Source of the DNA: Planctomycetaceae bacterium
GTDB lineage: Bacteria; Planctomycetota; Planctomycetia; Pirellulales; Thermoguttaceae
Length of the DNA: 64,000 nucleotides
Assembly (NCBI GenBank): GCA_021372005.1
Contig: JAJFVC010000060.1
Location: 1-64,000 of the forward strand
Reading direction: 5' to 3'
Below the pieces are notes generated by a model. It saw nothing but the letters and a program-made list of their open reading frames with translations. It had not been told where the DNA came from and did not search any database. Position 1 is the stretch's first letter; every line of letters begins with the position of its first letter. Below, one piece after another: positions 36,008-43,991 of the stretch. The position numbers were made by a program, and so were the translations under genes.

Positions 36008-36203
36008 CACAGGCGGGCGGGTTGTGCCGAAGGCGATGCCTGTGCCGGTTGCGGCCAGACTGCCAGCGGCGGAAGGTTTTTCGATCCGCTAAACTATACG
36101 CTGCAAATCGCGCCCGCGCCGCCGAAATCACGCCCAAAAAGCCGCCCTGGCCCGGTCCGAATTCGCCGCCTCTCCGGGTCGTACCGTCTCACAGAACCGC
36201 AAC

Positions 36204-36229
36204 GGGGCCGTTGTCCAAGAAACGACCCC
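36204..36229. terminator. Terminator-like hairpin downstream of ribBA
   Basis: GGGG-C-CGTT (36204-36212) pairs with AACG-A-CCCC (36221-36229) across an 8-nt loop with one mismatch. It lies 40 bp after the ribBA stop in the minus direction, and no T-run follows on that strand. Confidence 0.3.
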
Positions 36230-36268
36230 TTTCCGTCGAGGAGATTCCTAATTAGCGCGACGGCTTTG

Positions 36269-37474
36269 CTACGGCAGCTTGTGCCCCATCTTGTCGCGCT
36301 TCACGGCCAGATACCGCGCGTTGTGCTCGTTGATCGGACCGACGATCGGCACCTGATCGACCACCTGCAAATCGAACCCGTTGTAGATGAACGCGTCGAC
36401 TTTTTTGGGGTTGTTCGTCAGCAGCCGCACCTTCGACAATCCCAAGTCCTTGAGAATCTGAATGCCGACGCCATAGTCGCGGCTGTCGGCCTGATGCCCC
36501 AACGCCAGATTGGCCTCGACCGTGTCGAGCCCCTGATCCTGCAGCCGATAGGCCTTGATCTTTTCGACCAGTCCGATGCCGCGGCCCTCTTGCGGCAGAT
36601 AGACCAGCACGCCGGCTTTCTCCTGACCGATCATCTGCATGGCCATCCGAAGCTGGTCGCCGCAATCGCACCGCAGCGACGCTAACAGATCGCCCGTAAA
36701 ACAAGCCGAATGCAACCGCACCAGCGGCTCCGGATGCGACGCCGGGTCGCCCATCACAATGGCAATCGGCTGCTGTTCCTCGTATTTCACTCCATACGCC
36801 ATGATCCGCCCCGGCCCAAACCGCGTCGGCAGATCGGCCTCGGCCAACCGGTAGACGAGTTTCTCACTGCGACGCCGATAGCGAATCAACGACTCGATCG
36901 TGATGATCTCCAGATGGAATCGCTCGGCCATCGCGAACAATTCCTCGGGCGTGGCCCGATCGCCGTTCTCGCCGAGAATCTCGATCAGCACGCCGGCCGG
37001 CTTCAATCCGGCCAATCGGGCCAAATCGACCGCACACTCGGTGTGGCCGGCCCGCCGCAACACGCCGCCCTCCTTGGCCACCAACGGAAACAGATGGCCC
37101 GGCCGGGCAAAATCCGTCGCCTTGCTCTTCGGATTGAGGATCTCCAAAATCGTCGTGGCCCGCTCCGGCGCGGTCACGCCCGTCCGACCGCTCACATGAT
37201 CGATCGGCACGGTGAACGCCGTCTTGAACGGCGCCGTGTTCTCCTGCACGATCGGCGGCAAGTCCAGACGCTGGGCCACCTCGGGCAGAATCAGCATGCA
37301 AAGCTGCCCGCGGCCGTAGGTGATCATAAAATTGACCATCTCCGGCGTAATCTTTTCGGCCGCACAAATAAAATCGCCTTCGTGCTCCCGATCCTCGGCA
37401 TCCAGAACAATCACCGGCTTGCCCGCGGCAATGGCCTCTATGGCGGATTCAACCGTCGAAAGTCGTTGCGACAC
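36269..37474 (-). CDS. ribBA: Bifunctional 3,4-dihydroxy-2-butanone-4-phosphate synthase / GTP cyclohydrolase II
   Basis: Cytoplasmic enzyme for both entry steps of riboflavin synthesis, 401 aa. The RibB domain (1-200) has IAAGKPVIVLDAEDREHEGD, YGRGQLCM, GVTAPERATTI and RAGHTECAVDLARLAG. The RibA domain (205-400) has the zinc Cys cluster CFTGDLLASLRCDCGDQL, YLPQEGRGIGLVEKIKAY and LLTNNPKK. The start is the GTG at 37474 because GGGGAG lies 9 nt upstream and a TATAAT -10 is at 37511-37516. The leader is only about 30 nt, too short for an FMN riboswitch. No other rib genes are near. Confidence 0.97.
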   Translation of the reverse strand: MSQRLSTVESAIEAIAAGKPVIVLDAEDREHEGDFICAAEKITPEMVNFMITYGRGQLCMLILPEVAQRLDLPPIVQENTAPFKTAFTVPIDHVSGRTGVTAPERATTILEILNPKSKATDFARPGHLFPLVAKEGGVLRRAGHTECAVDLARLAGLKPAGVLIEILGENGDRATPEELFAMAERFHLEIITIESLIRYRRRSEKLVYRLAEADLPTRFGPGRIMAYGVKYEEQQPIAIVMGDPASHPEPLVRLHSACFTGDLLASLRCDCGDQLRMAMQMIGQEKAGVLVYLPQEGRGIGLVEKIKAYRLQDQGLDTVEANLALGHQADSRDYGVGIQILKDLGLSKVRLLTNNPKKVDAFIYNGFDLQVVDQVPIVGPINEHNARYLAVKRDKMGHKLP

Positions 37475-37510
37475 TGCGTATTTCTCCCCAAAAAATCAAG
37501 GACACGGTTC

Positions 37511-37516
37511 ATTATA
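37511..37516 (-). promoter_or_regulatory. -10 element of the ribBA promoter
   Basis: A perfect TATAAT on the minus strand, about 40 nt upstream of the ribBA GTG. No convincing -35 is found at 16-18 nt, so an activator or an atypical -35 may be needed. Confidence 0.35.
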
Positions 37517-37731
37517 GCCGCACGGACCGCCAACCTTCCACCCGCCAAACTAGGGAATCCCGACAAAACCACAGACCAGGCGGGACGTTTGATCGACTCC
37601 TTCTTGCCGCCGAACTGGGTGTTTTGGGAAATCTTTTCCGTTTTTAACGTTTTTCTCGATTCTTCTGGTTTTCTAGACGATAACGGCTGTTGAAAGTCTG
37701 AATCCGATTTCTCTACGAAGGAAAATCGATC

Positions 37732-38376
37732 GTGAAACGCCTCGCATTACTAATCCTGTTAGGGGGTGTGCTCTCAACCACCACCGGTTGCGGCCTCTTC
37801 CAGGCGGTCTTTTGCTACCGTCCCTGCATGTCTCGCTGCGAGAGCGGCGTTTGCCAGGGCGATTGCGACGACGGCTGCCCGACCTGCGGCGCCATGCGAC
37901 CCGGCCTGGCGATGCGGCGAGCCCGAGCCTACGCCGAGGACGACAGTTGCGACGTCGGATGCGGACGCCCATGTCGTCGAGTCGGCTGCAGAACTTGCGG
38001 CAGTTGCGACCCGTGCGCCGATCCCTGCGGCGACAGTTGCTACGGTCGCTGCTGGCACCGCGGACCATTGAGCTGCCTGTTCGCCTTGTTCTCGCCGCGC
38101 TGCTGGTGCGGCTCGGCCTGCGGTGAACGCTACTGGGGCGACTTCTACAGCGACGGGCCCGACTGTTGGGATCCCTGTGACGGCAACGGCAACTACACCG
38201 GCGGCAGTGGATGCCGTTCCTGCAGCGCCAAGGCCGGATACAACCGAGCCGTCCGCGGCGGCGGTCAGGTGTTCGACGAATACGACGACGGACAGCAAGA
38301 AGAGATCGTCTCGCAGTCCGAGCGGACCGTTCCGACGCCGGCCTCGCAGAAACCGCACAAGGCCGTACGCCAGTAA
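37732..38376 (+). CDS. Cysteine-rich lipoprotein-like secreted protein
   Basis: A 214-residue exported protein with 26 cysteines. The N-terminal signal (LALLILLGGVLS) ends in TTGC, a plausible lipobox. Most Cys residues lie between residues 20 and 165, in short motifs such as CESGVCQGDC, CRTCGSCDPC, CADPCGDSC and CWCGSACGE, suggesting a disulfide-knotted or metal-binding surface domain. The tail is Gln/Glu/Thr-rich. No family is recognised; similar Cys-rich lipoproteins occur in planctomycetes, whose envelopes are protein-rich. The start is GTG at 37732, supported by AAGGA about 9 nt upstream. It is followed by a strong bidirectional terminator and a convergent Cys-rich gene. Confidence 0.7.
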   Translation: MKRLALLILLGGVLSTTTGCGLFQAVFCYRPCMSRCESGVCQGDCDDGCPTCGAMRPGLAMRRARAYAEDDSCDVGCGRPCRRVGCRTCGSCDPCADPCGDSCYGRCWHRGPLSCLFALFSPRCWCGSACGERYWGDFYSDGPDCWDPCDGNGNYTGGSGCRSCSAKAGYNRAVRGGGQVFDEYDDGQQEEIVSQSERTVPTPASQKPHKAVRQ

Positions 38377-38413
38377 TCGACCTCCAAACTGCCCATCACC
38401 ATTCGATAAAAAA

Positions 38414-38443
38414 AGCCGCGGCTGAGGAATCTCGGTCGCGGCT
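38414..38443. terminator. Bidirectional intrinsic terminator between two Cys-rich protein genes
   Basis: A 13-bp stem (38414-38426 with 38431-38443, two G-T pairs) closed by a GAAT tetraloop. CTTTTCGTTTC follows on the plus strand and a run of A precedes it (T-run on the minus strand), so it can stop transcription from both convergent genes. Confidence 0.85.
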
Positions 38444-38463
38444 CTTTTCGTTTCTCGCCGACC

Positions 38464-39213
38464 TCATTGGCACGCCGCCGGGCAGCACACTTGCACCGGT
38501 TCTTGCGTGGTCACCACTTGCGGCTCGCAGCGCGTCACCGTGTAGGGCACTTGCTTGGCCACGTAGCGCACGCACGAAACGGTTGTCTGATAGTTCTCGG
38601 CCTTACACACCGTGTAAGGCACTTGAAGGGTTCGCTGCTCCGAGACCATCCGGCACACCGTGCACGGCACTTTTTTCTTGACGGTTTCGGTCACATATCG
38701 GACGCACGCCACTTGCTTCTCGACCACCTGCGGCACCCAGACGCGGCACTGCCGGGTCGTTTTGACCGCCGGCCCGCACGGATCGCATGGATTCGACGCG
38801 CAACATTCAACGTTTCGCATTTCCCAACGTCCGCAGCACACCTTGACGGTCTGCATCGACGTGACCGGCCGACACACCGTGTAGCAGAACTCCCGCTCGA
38901 CCGTCTCGTAAACCGGTCGGCAAACCGTCTGCACGCACGACCGATAGCGCGTCTCGGGCACGTAGCGCACGGCCGTTACGGTTTTCTGCTCGCAGACCGG
39001 TTCGTAGCAGGTCCGATAGCAGGTGTACTGCCGCGGCTGATAGACCACCTTCTGGCAGGTCCGCATCACCGTCGTGCAACCCGTGCAAGACTCGCAACAA
39101 CACGCCCGCCGACACACGGCCCAGCGCGCCGCGCCGCAATAACAAGCCTGAGCCGCATCCACGGCGACCAGCGACAACACGACCGTCATCGCAATTTTTA
39201 TGACATTTTTCAT
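38464..39213 (-). CDS. Cysteine-rich YTV-repeat secreted protein
   Basis: A 249-residue exported protein with 32 cysteines. Signal peptide residues 1-23 (IAMTVVLSLVAVDAAQA). The mature part is built of short imperfect repeats with C-x-x-V/Y and YTV/CTV motifs (FCYTVCRPV, VPCTVCRMV, VPYTVCKAE, VPYTVTRCE), characteristic of the YTV-type proteins described from Rhodopirellula-like planctomycetes and thought to form part of the proteinaceous envelope. A CCESC/CDPC subset could also bind metals. ATG 39213 is set by GGAGGAGG about 8 nt upstream. Copy B of the 92-nt repeat lies in its upstream region. Confidence 0.8.
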   Translation of the reverse strand: MKNVIKIAMTVVLSLVAVDAAQACYCGAARWAVCRRACCCESCTGCTTVMRTCQKVVYQPRQYTCYRTCYEPVCEQKTVTAVRYVPETRYRSCVQTVCRPVYETVEREFCYTVCRPVTSMQTVKVCCGRWEMRNVECCASNPCDPCGPAVKTTRQCRVWVPQVVEKQVACVRYVTETVKKKVPCTVCRMVSEQRTLQVPYTVCKAENYQTTVSCVRYVAKQVPYTVTRCEPQVVTTQEPVQVCCPAACQ

Positions 39214-39388
39214 CGTGACGACCTCCTCCCGAAAAACCAGTGTCGCACTGTTGGGTCCGCGTAGAAGCATAGGGCGGCAAACCGTCGTCGTCAACACCCT
39301 GAGGTTTGGCCCCCAGAACGGGAGGTCGGCGAAAGAATCGCACCGTCCAGCGGATTTTTGACACCACCCGGCGCCGCAGATCGCCAGC

Positions 39389-39480
39389 GCGTGTCGCACG
39401 GACGTATAGCGTCACCGTCGAGTGATTCTACCGTTCCGAAAGCGATCGGCACGCTACAGGTTTTTTGAAAGGCGCTCTAG
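39389..39480 (-). repeat. 92-nt structured intergenic repeat, copy B
   Basis: Minus-strand counterpart of 9091-9182, same length, about 83 percent identical by hand alignment. As in copy A, the TAG at positions 2-4 of the element is the stop codon of the preceding gene (39477-39749). The central TAGCGT/ACGCTA pairing and the CCGA/TCGG hairpin are kept; in copy A the latter is CTGA/TCGG, a G-T wobble, suggesting preserved RNA structure. Confidence 0.75.
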
Positions 39481-39749
39481 GCGGCCATCTGCTGCGGTTC
39501 CAGATCTTCCAACAGATTGATCGTCCGCAACATCTCGCCTTCGGCGTCGTAAAACTGCACCACGCCTACTCGAACCAACCACATGGCCCAGAAATCGTCC
39601 ACCCGGTAGCTGCGCGCCGAATGACGCCCCTCTTCGATCAGAATGGTTTCGTCCACTTGCGACGAACAGAAAATCGCCGCGCCGAAGTCCTGGAACGTCC
39701 GCAAAACCAACTCGCGCACTTCCTGGGGAAGAGGCTCCGTCCTCATCAT
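39477..39749 (-). CDS. Small conserved protein of unknown function
   Basis: A 90-residue soluble protein I cannot assign. The N-terminal part is helical (PLPQEVRELVLRTFQDFGAA), followed by IFCSSQVDETILIEEGRHS, ARSYRVDDFWAMWLVRVG and VVQFYDAEGEMLRTINLLED. The ATG at 39749 has AGGAGG 5 nt upstream, and a good promoter lies at 39793-39821, so it is a genuinely expressed gene. The stop codon falls inside repeat copy B. Confidence 0.65.
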   Translation of the reverse strand: MMRTEPLPQEVRELVLRTFQDFGAAIFCSSQVDETILIEEGRHSARSYRVDDFWAMWLVRVGVVQFYDAEGEMLRTINLLEDLEPQQMAA

Positions 39750-39792
39750 CGCAACCTCCTGTTGCAGATATCCCGATCAATCACGGCGAGAC

Positions 39793-39821
39793 AATCTACC
39801 CGCCCAGACGTTGAAAATCAA
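39793..39821 (-). promoter_or_regulatory. Promoter of the 90-aa protein gene
   Basis: On the minus strand TTGATT (39816-39821) and TAGATT (39793-39798) are 17 nt apart. The start of transcription would be near 39786, about 37 nt before the ATG. Confidence 0.45.
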
Positions 39822-39911
39822 GGCAAGTTAGTCAAATCATCGACGCAGGCCGACGAAAATGTTTGACCAGTTTGCCACCAACGCAAATCCTTGCGCCACT
39901 TTCCCAACTCC

Positions 39912-40727
39912 TCACTGAATCACCATATCCTCGCCAAAATACCGCCGCTGCGCCTCCCGATTGGCCAACACCTCGTCCGGCCGACCGTGGCACAAGATCT
40001 TCCCTTTGTCGACCACGTAGCTCCGATCGGTGATCTGCAACGTCTCACGAACCTGATGGTCCGTGATCAGGATCGAAATGCCATCGTCGCGCAGCCGCCG
40101 GATGATCTTTTGGATGCTGGCGATCGTCACCGGATCGATGCCCGTGAACGGCTCGTCCAACAAGATAATTTTCGGATTGGAGACCAGACATCGGGCAATC
40201 TCCAGCCGACGCCGTTCGCCGCCCGACAGCGACATCGCCAGCGACTTGCGCAGCCGCGTGATGTCGAACTCCTCAAGCAGTTCGTTGCAGCGACGCAGCC
40301 GCGTCTTGCGATCGAACCCCAAAAGCTCCATGATGCCCAATAGATTTTTTTCGACCGTGAGTTTGCGGAACACGCTCGACTCTTGAGCCAAATAGCCCAT
40401 GCCGCCGTCGCGCGAACGACGATACATCGGCCACTGCGTGATGTCCGCTCCGTTGAGCGTCACCTTGCCGGCGTTCGGAACGATCATGCCGCAGGTCATG
40501 CGAAAGCTGGTGGTTTTGCCGGCGCCGTTGGGCCCTAGCAACCCGACGATCTCGCCTTTCTCCACCCGAAAATCGACGCCATCGACCACGCGCCGCGTGC
40601 CGTAGATCTTCACCAGCCCCTTGGCCTCCAACATTGCGGCACGTTTCGATCCGCCGGCCAAACGACCGCCTATCGCCACGGTCGGCTGCGGTTTGATCGG
40701 CGGACGAACCACAATCTCGTCGCTCAT
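39912..40727 (-). CDS. lptB: LptB-like ABC transporter ATPase
   Basis: ATP-binding subunit of 271 aa matching LptB, the motor for lipopolysaccharide export from inner to outer membrane. Walker A GPNGAGKTT, Q-loop MGYLAQESSVFRKLTVEKNL (typical of LptB), signature SLSGGERRRLEIAR, Walker B IILLDEPFTGIDP and H-loop ILITDHQVRETL are intact. A 35-residue Pro/Arg-rich extension precedes the domain. The ATG overlaps the lepB stop (ATGA), so translation is coupled. No LptF, LptG or LptC gene is in the window. Presence of LptB supports a Gram-negative type envelope. Confidence 0.85.
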   Translation of the reverse strand: MSDEIVVRPPIKPQPTVAIGGRLAGGSKRAAMLEAKGLVKIYGTRRVVDGVDFRVEKGEIVGLLGPNGAGKTTSFRMTCGMIVPNAGKVTLNGADITQWPMYRRSRDGGMGYLAQESSVFRKLTVEKNLLGIMELLGFDRKTRLRRCNELLEEFDITRLRKSLAMSLSGGERRRLEIARCLVSNPKIILLDEPFTGIDPVTIASIQKIIRRLRDDGISILITDHQVRETLQITDRSYVVDKGKILCHGRPDEVLANREAQRRYFGEDMVIQ

Positions 40728-42445
40728 CGAACGAATCCCATGCGGCTGAAGTTCGGGAAAAACGGCATCGGGACATTCACATATGGAAGCCGATCCCATG
40801 AGTGCGGCCAGTAGAGGAACAGCGCCTTGCCGATCAACAGTTCGCGCGGAACCCAATAGTTGTCGGGCCCCCAAAGCCGGCCGTCCTTGCTCCGCGCGCT
40901 GTTGTCGCCCAACATGAAGAATTGGTCGGGCTTCAACACATAATCCGGACCGGGCCGCTCGGTTCGATTGGCCGGTTCCGACCCCGGACCGCCCGCTATC
41001 GACACCTCGCCGATCGAACGCGACGGATCGGCCACCGACATGTCCGAGATGTAATACAGATCGCGAAAGATCGCCAAATGGCTCAGCGTCGCCTGCGCGC
41101 CGACCGCGGCGATGCCCACCGGACTCAGATCGCCGGCGTCGGGCAGCGTGTTGCCCAGATTCTCATACGCCGTCGGCCCGTCGAACGCCATCACCCGCCC
41201 GTCGATCCAAAGCCGCAATTCGTTGTCGCAATTCGAGAACCGGACGTCGTGTCGACCGGGCCCGCGAAATGGCGTCGACGCCGTAGGCCGGAACTTCCGC
41301 ATGTCCGACCCGCTGATCGACAGCTCGGCCCGACCGGTCGCGGCATCCAACCGGCATTCAAACCGCCGGCCGCCCTTGCGAAGCTCGAAAATCAGCTCGC
41401 CCTTCGGACTCTGCAAATCGACGGTGCACTGCACGGCCAAATCGCCGACCCAAAAGCGACCGAACGTGTCGAATCGGGGCGCGAAATTCGTACCCTGCAC
41501 CCGGCTCGCGTTGTACGCCGTGAAATCGCGGATTAACTGCGGCGCGACGCTCTCGGCCGCAATCGTCCCGTGGCTCTCCAGCTCGGCCCACTGCGACGCG
41601 GTCGGGATCCGATGGTGATAGCGAAGCCATTGCGGACCGGTCGCCGTCCCGTCCGTGTGAAACGTCACGTCGTCGTCCGATCGCCAGTCGCCGGCCGATT
41701 CCGCGGTCCATCGGGCGGGCCAACCTTCTTTGGCCATCCGCCGCATGTAGTCGTTGTTGAACACCGGCTGAAGCACCGCCAGCAATTTTCGGGGCGGCTT
41801 GCGCGCGATCCGAAACGGCTCGTCCCCGCGGCGGACCCAAATGTCGCCGTTGCGGATGCGAATCGTTTCGCCGGGCAACCCGATCAAACGCTTGATGAAG
41901 TTGGTCCGCGCATCGGCCGTCCCATCCCCCGGAAACTTGAACACCACCACGTCCCACCGGTCCGGATCGCGGAGCTCGTAAAAAAACTTGCCCACCAAAA
42001 TCCGATCGCCGTTGTACGATGGATATTCTCGTTCACGGCTCAAATCGGCCCGGTAACGACACATCGGACACGTGCCCGACGCGATGCGATACTGCCAACC
42101 TTTGGACGCCCCGTCGGAATCCACTTCGTCGCTCGTCCCCACTTGATAAGGACAGCCGCATTTCGGACACGTAAGGTCTTTATGGCGTCCCATCAGCGTC
42201 GGGGCCATCGACCCGGTCGGAATCACGAACATCTCGGCCTCGAACGTGCGAAACAAAAACGCCAGCACGAACGCAATCACAATCGACTCGATCGTCTCAC
42301 GAACGGCCGCCGACGACGGCAGGCGACTCGACGTCTCGGCCGAAGCCGACGAACCGTGCCGCGTCTCAGGAGTAGATTTTTTTAAAGGCATGAAGTCCAA
42401 CACAAAAGATGGGGATCGCGCAGACCGGGGGGGAGACAGAGACAT
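40724..42445 (-). CDS. lepB: Signal peptidase I with zinc ribbon and large LamG-like insertion
   Basis: Membrane-bound Ser-Lys peptidase that removes signal peptides, but with 573 residues, about twice the usual length. One transmembrane helix (IESIVIAFVLAFLFRTF) precedes the nucleophile Ser in FVIPTGSMAPTL. A zinc-ribbon insert with CPKCGCPYQ and CPMCRY follows. The catalytic Lys lies in NFIKRLIGLPGETI. Then comes an insertion of about 300 residues that resembles a concanavalin/LamG-like beta domain (LIFELRKGGRRFECRLDAAT, LRLWIDGRVMAF), before the final box FMLGDNSARSKDGR. The start at 42445 is 8 nt after the previous stop; ATG 42391 is an alternative. It lies in an operon with a second lepB and lptB. 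Confidence 0.9.
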   Translation of the reverse strand: MSLSPPRSARSPSFVLDFMPLKKSTPETRHGSSASAETSSRLPSSAAVRETIESIVIAFVLAFLFRTFEAEMFVIPTGSMAPTLMGRHKDLTCPKCGCPYQVGTSDEVDSDGASKGWQYRIASGTCPMCRYRADLSREREYPSYNGDRILVGKFFYELRDPDRWDVVVFKFPGDGTADARTNFIKRLIGLPGETIRIRNGDIWVRRGDEPFRIARKPPRKLLAVLQPVFNNDYMRRMAKEGWPARWTAESAGDWRSDDDVTFHTDGTATGPQWLRYHHRIPTASQWAELESHGTIAAESVAPQLIRDFTAYNASRVQGTNFAPRFDTFGRFWVGDLAVQCTVDLQSPKGELIFELRKGGRRFECRLDAATGRAELSISGSDMRKFRPTASTPFRGPGRHDVRFSNCDNELRLWIDGRVMAFDGPTAYENLGNTLPDAGDLSPVGIAAVGAQATLSHLAIFRDLYYISDMSVADPSRSIGEVSIAGGPGSEPANRTERPGPDYVLKPDQFFMLGDNSARSKDGRLWGPDNYWVPRELLIGKALFLYWPHSWDRLPYVNVPMPFFPNFSRMGFVR

Positions 42446-42452
42446 GCCGCCC

Positions 42453-43865
42453 CTAGTCTCGGTCCCCTTGCCTCTGAATATACCGAATTCCCAGCGGATT
42501 CGGAACTTGAAAATATCGTCCGAAAACGGGCCCGAACGTGACGCTCGGGATCGCCACTAAAACATTGCCCAACAAGAACTTAGCATCAACCGCCGCATAT
42601 TCACCCCAGATGCGGCTGTCGGACGATTCCGAGCTGTTGTCGCCCAATACGTAAAAATGATCCGCCGGCAGCCGGATTTTTTGCATCCCCGCAACGGAAC
42701 GATAAAAAATGTCCCGATAGACCCGCACCTGACGGATTGTCACATCAATCCCCTCGGCGGCGACGCCAAACGGACGGTCTGTCCCCCGCGTCGGCGGCCG
42801 ATCGCCTAGGTCGCGCCGCACCGCAACCGTCCGCCCGTCGACGGCCAGCAAAAATTGCCGGTCGATCAGCGACACGTCGATTCGGTGTGCTTCCGACCCG
42901 CCCGTCCGAACGCCAAACGATCCGGCGTCGCCCTCGCCTTCGCCATGAAAGACTTGCCACCGTCGCCAACCGTCCGACTCAAACGCCAACCGCACGCGAA
43001 AATCGTCGCAGCCGTCGGTCGCACGGATCCAAAGCGAGCCGCGGCCCGACATCTGTCCGACCCGCAACGACAGCATCAGGTCGCTCACCGCACGAACGTC
43101 TTCCTCGCGTCGCGCCCGGCCGGGATTGTACCCGCTCAAATCCAGTACCGCCGACGGCCGAACCGCGTCCTCGGCCGTGCGTCGCTCATGATGGTAGTTG
43201 AGCCAGTCGAGCGATGTTTCGCGGGAACCATGGACAAGGGTTCCGGAAAAGAAAAAACGCCCGGCGTCGCATTGCCAACGACTGTCGGACCGCTCCGAGC
43301 GCCATCGGGACGATACGGCCGGCCGTTGCGACGGAAAATCGGCGTCATGGACCAGCAAGGCCGCGGCTTGCTGTTGGGCGAAATTTTTGCGGACGATTCG
43401 ACCGTCCGCATAAACGTCGCCGCAACGAATCTCGATCGTCTCGCCCGGCAGGCCGACAACCCGTTTGACCACGAGCCGATCGGACTGCGTCGGATCCCGC
43501 AGGGCGACGACCTGCCAACGCTCGGGCGGACACCGCCAAAACGCCGTGCGGTCGATCAACACGCGGTCGCCGACCAGATCGGGCCGCTCGGCCAGTCGCT
43601 GGTCCATCGCTCCACAATTCGGGCAAACCGCTCGAACCGCCCCCTCGGCGTCGCACGAAAACGAAAAACCGCAGTCGCCGCACGTCACCCGACGATGCAC
43701 GCCACGCAACGTCGGGGCCATCGAATCGCCAACCACGCGACAAGGAATCACCAGTCCTTGCACCAACCACATCTCGACCAGCCCGAGCGACAGCAACGCC
43801 AACAGGCCGCCCGAAATCAGCCTCCGCCCCCGAACGGATCCGATGGTTTGGCGAAGAGTCGGCAT
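42453..43865 (-). CDS. Second signal peptidase I paralogue with zinc-ribbon and LamG-like insertion
   Basis: A 470-residue paralogue of the neighbouring LepB. Transmembrane helix (GGLLALLSLGLVEMWLVQGL), nucleophile Ser in VVGDSMAPTL, zinc-ribbon-like CGDCGFSFSC and CPNCGA, catalytic Lys in LVVKRVVGLPGETI, then a beta-rich insertion (MLSLRVGQMSGRGSLWIRA, DRQFLLAVDGRTVAV), and the closing box YVLGDNSSESSDSR. It is divergent from LepB in detail but shares every module. The ATG at 43865 is used because the helix starts just after it; the upstream open frame is antisense to the PilZ gene. Possibly each paralogue handles a different class of exported protein. Confidence 0.88.
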   Translation of the reverse strand: MPTLRQTIGSVRGRRLISGGLLALLSLGLVEMWLVQGLVIPCRVVGDSMAPTLRGVHRRVTCGDCGFSFSCDAEGAVRAVCPNCGAMDQRLAERPDLVGDRVLIDRTAFWRCPPERWQVVALRDPTQSDRLVVKRVVGLPGETIEIRCGDVYADGRIVRKNFAQQQAAALLVHDADFPSQRPAVSSRWRSERSDSRWQCDAGRFFFSGTLVHGSRETSLDWLNYHHERRTAEDAVRPSAVLDLSGYNPGRARREEDVRAVSDLMLSLRVGQMSGRGSLWIRATDGCDDFRVRLAFESDGWRRWQVFHGEGEGDAGSFGVRTGGSEAHRIDVSLIDRQFLLAVDGRTVAVRRDLGDRPPTRGTDRPFGVAAEGIDVTIRQVRVYRDIFYRSVAGMQKIRLPADHFYVLGDNSSESSDSRIWGEYAAVDAKFLLGNVLVAIPSVTFGPVFGRYFQVPNPLGIRYIQRQGDRD

Positions 43866-43991
43866 GGGCCTGTATCCCCGGAAAGCCTCGATGGTGCCCG
43901 TTTTTCCGGCCCGTGGCAAGTCCAAATCGCCTGCATAAGCTAGACTTATGAAGCATCCCCCCCCGTGATCGAAAAAACGCCGGAGGCCTCT

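Noticed and set aside
37475-37731. FMN riboswitch upstream of ribBA
   Set aside because: The TATAAT at 37511-37516 leaves a leader of only about 30 nt, and no FMN aptamer motifs (such as the conserved GGGGCAGGGTG-type element) are visible.
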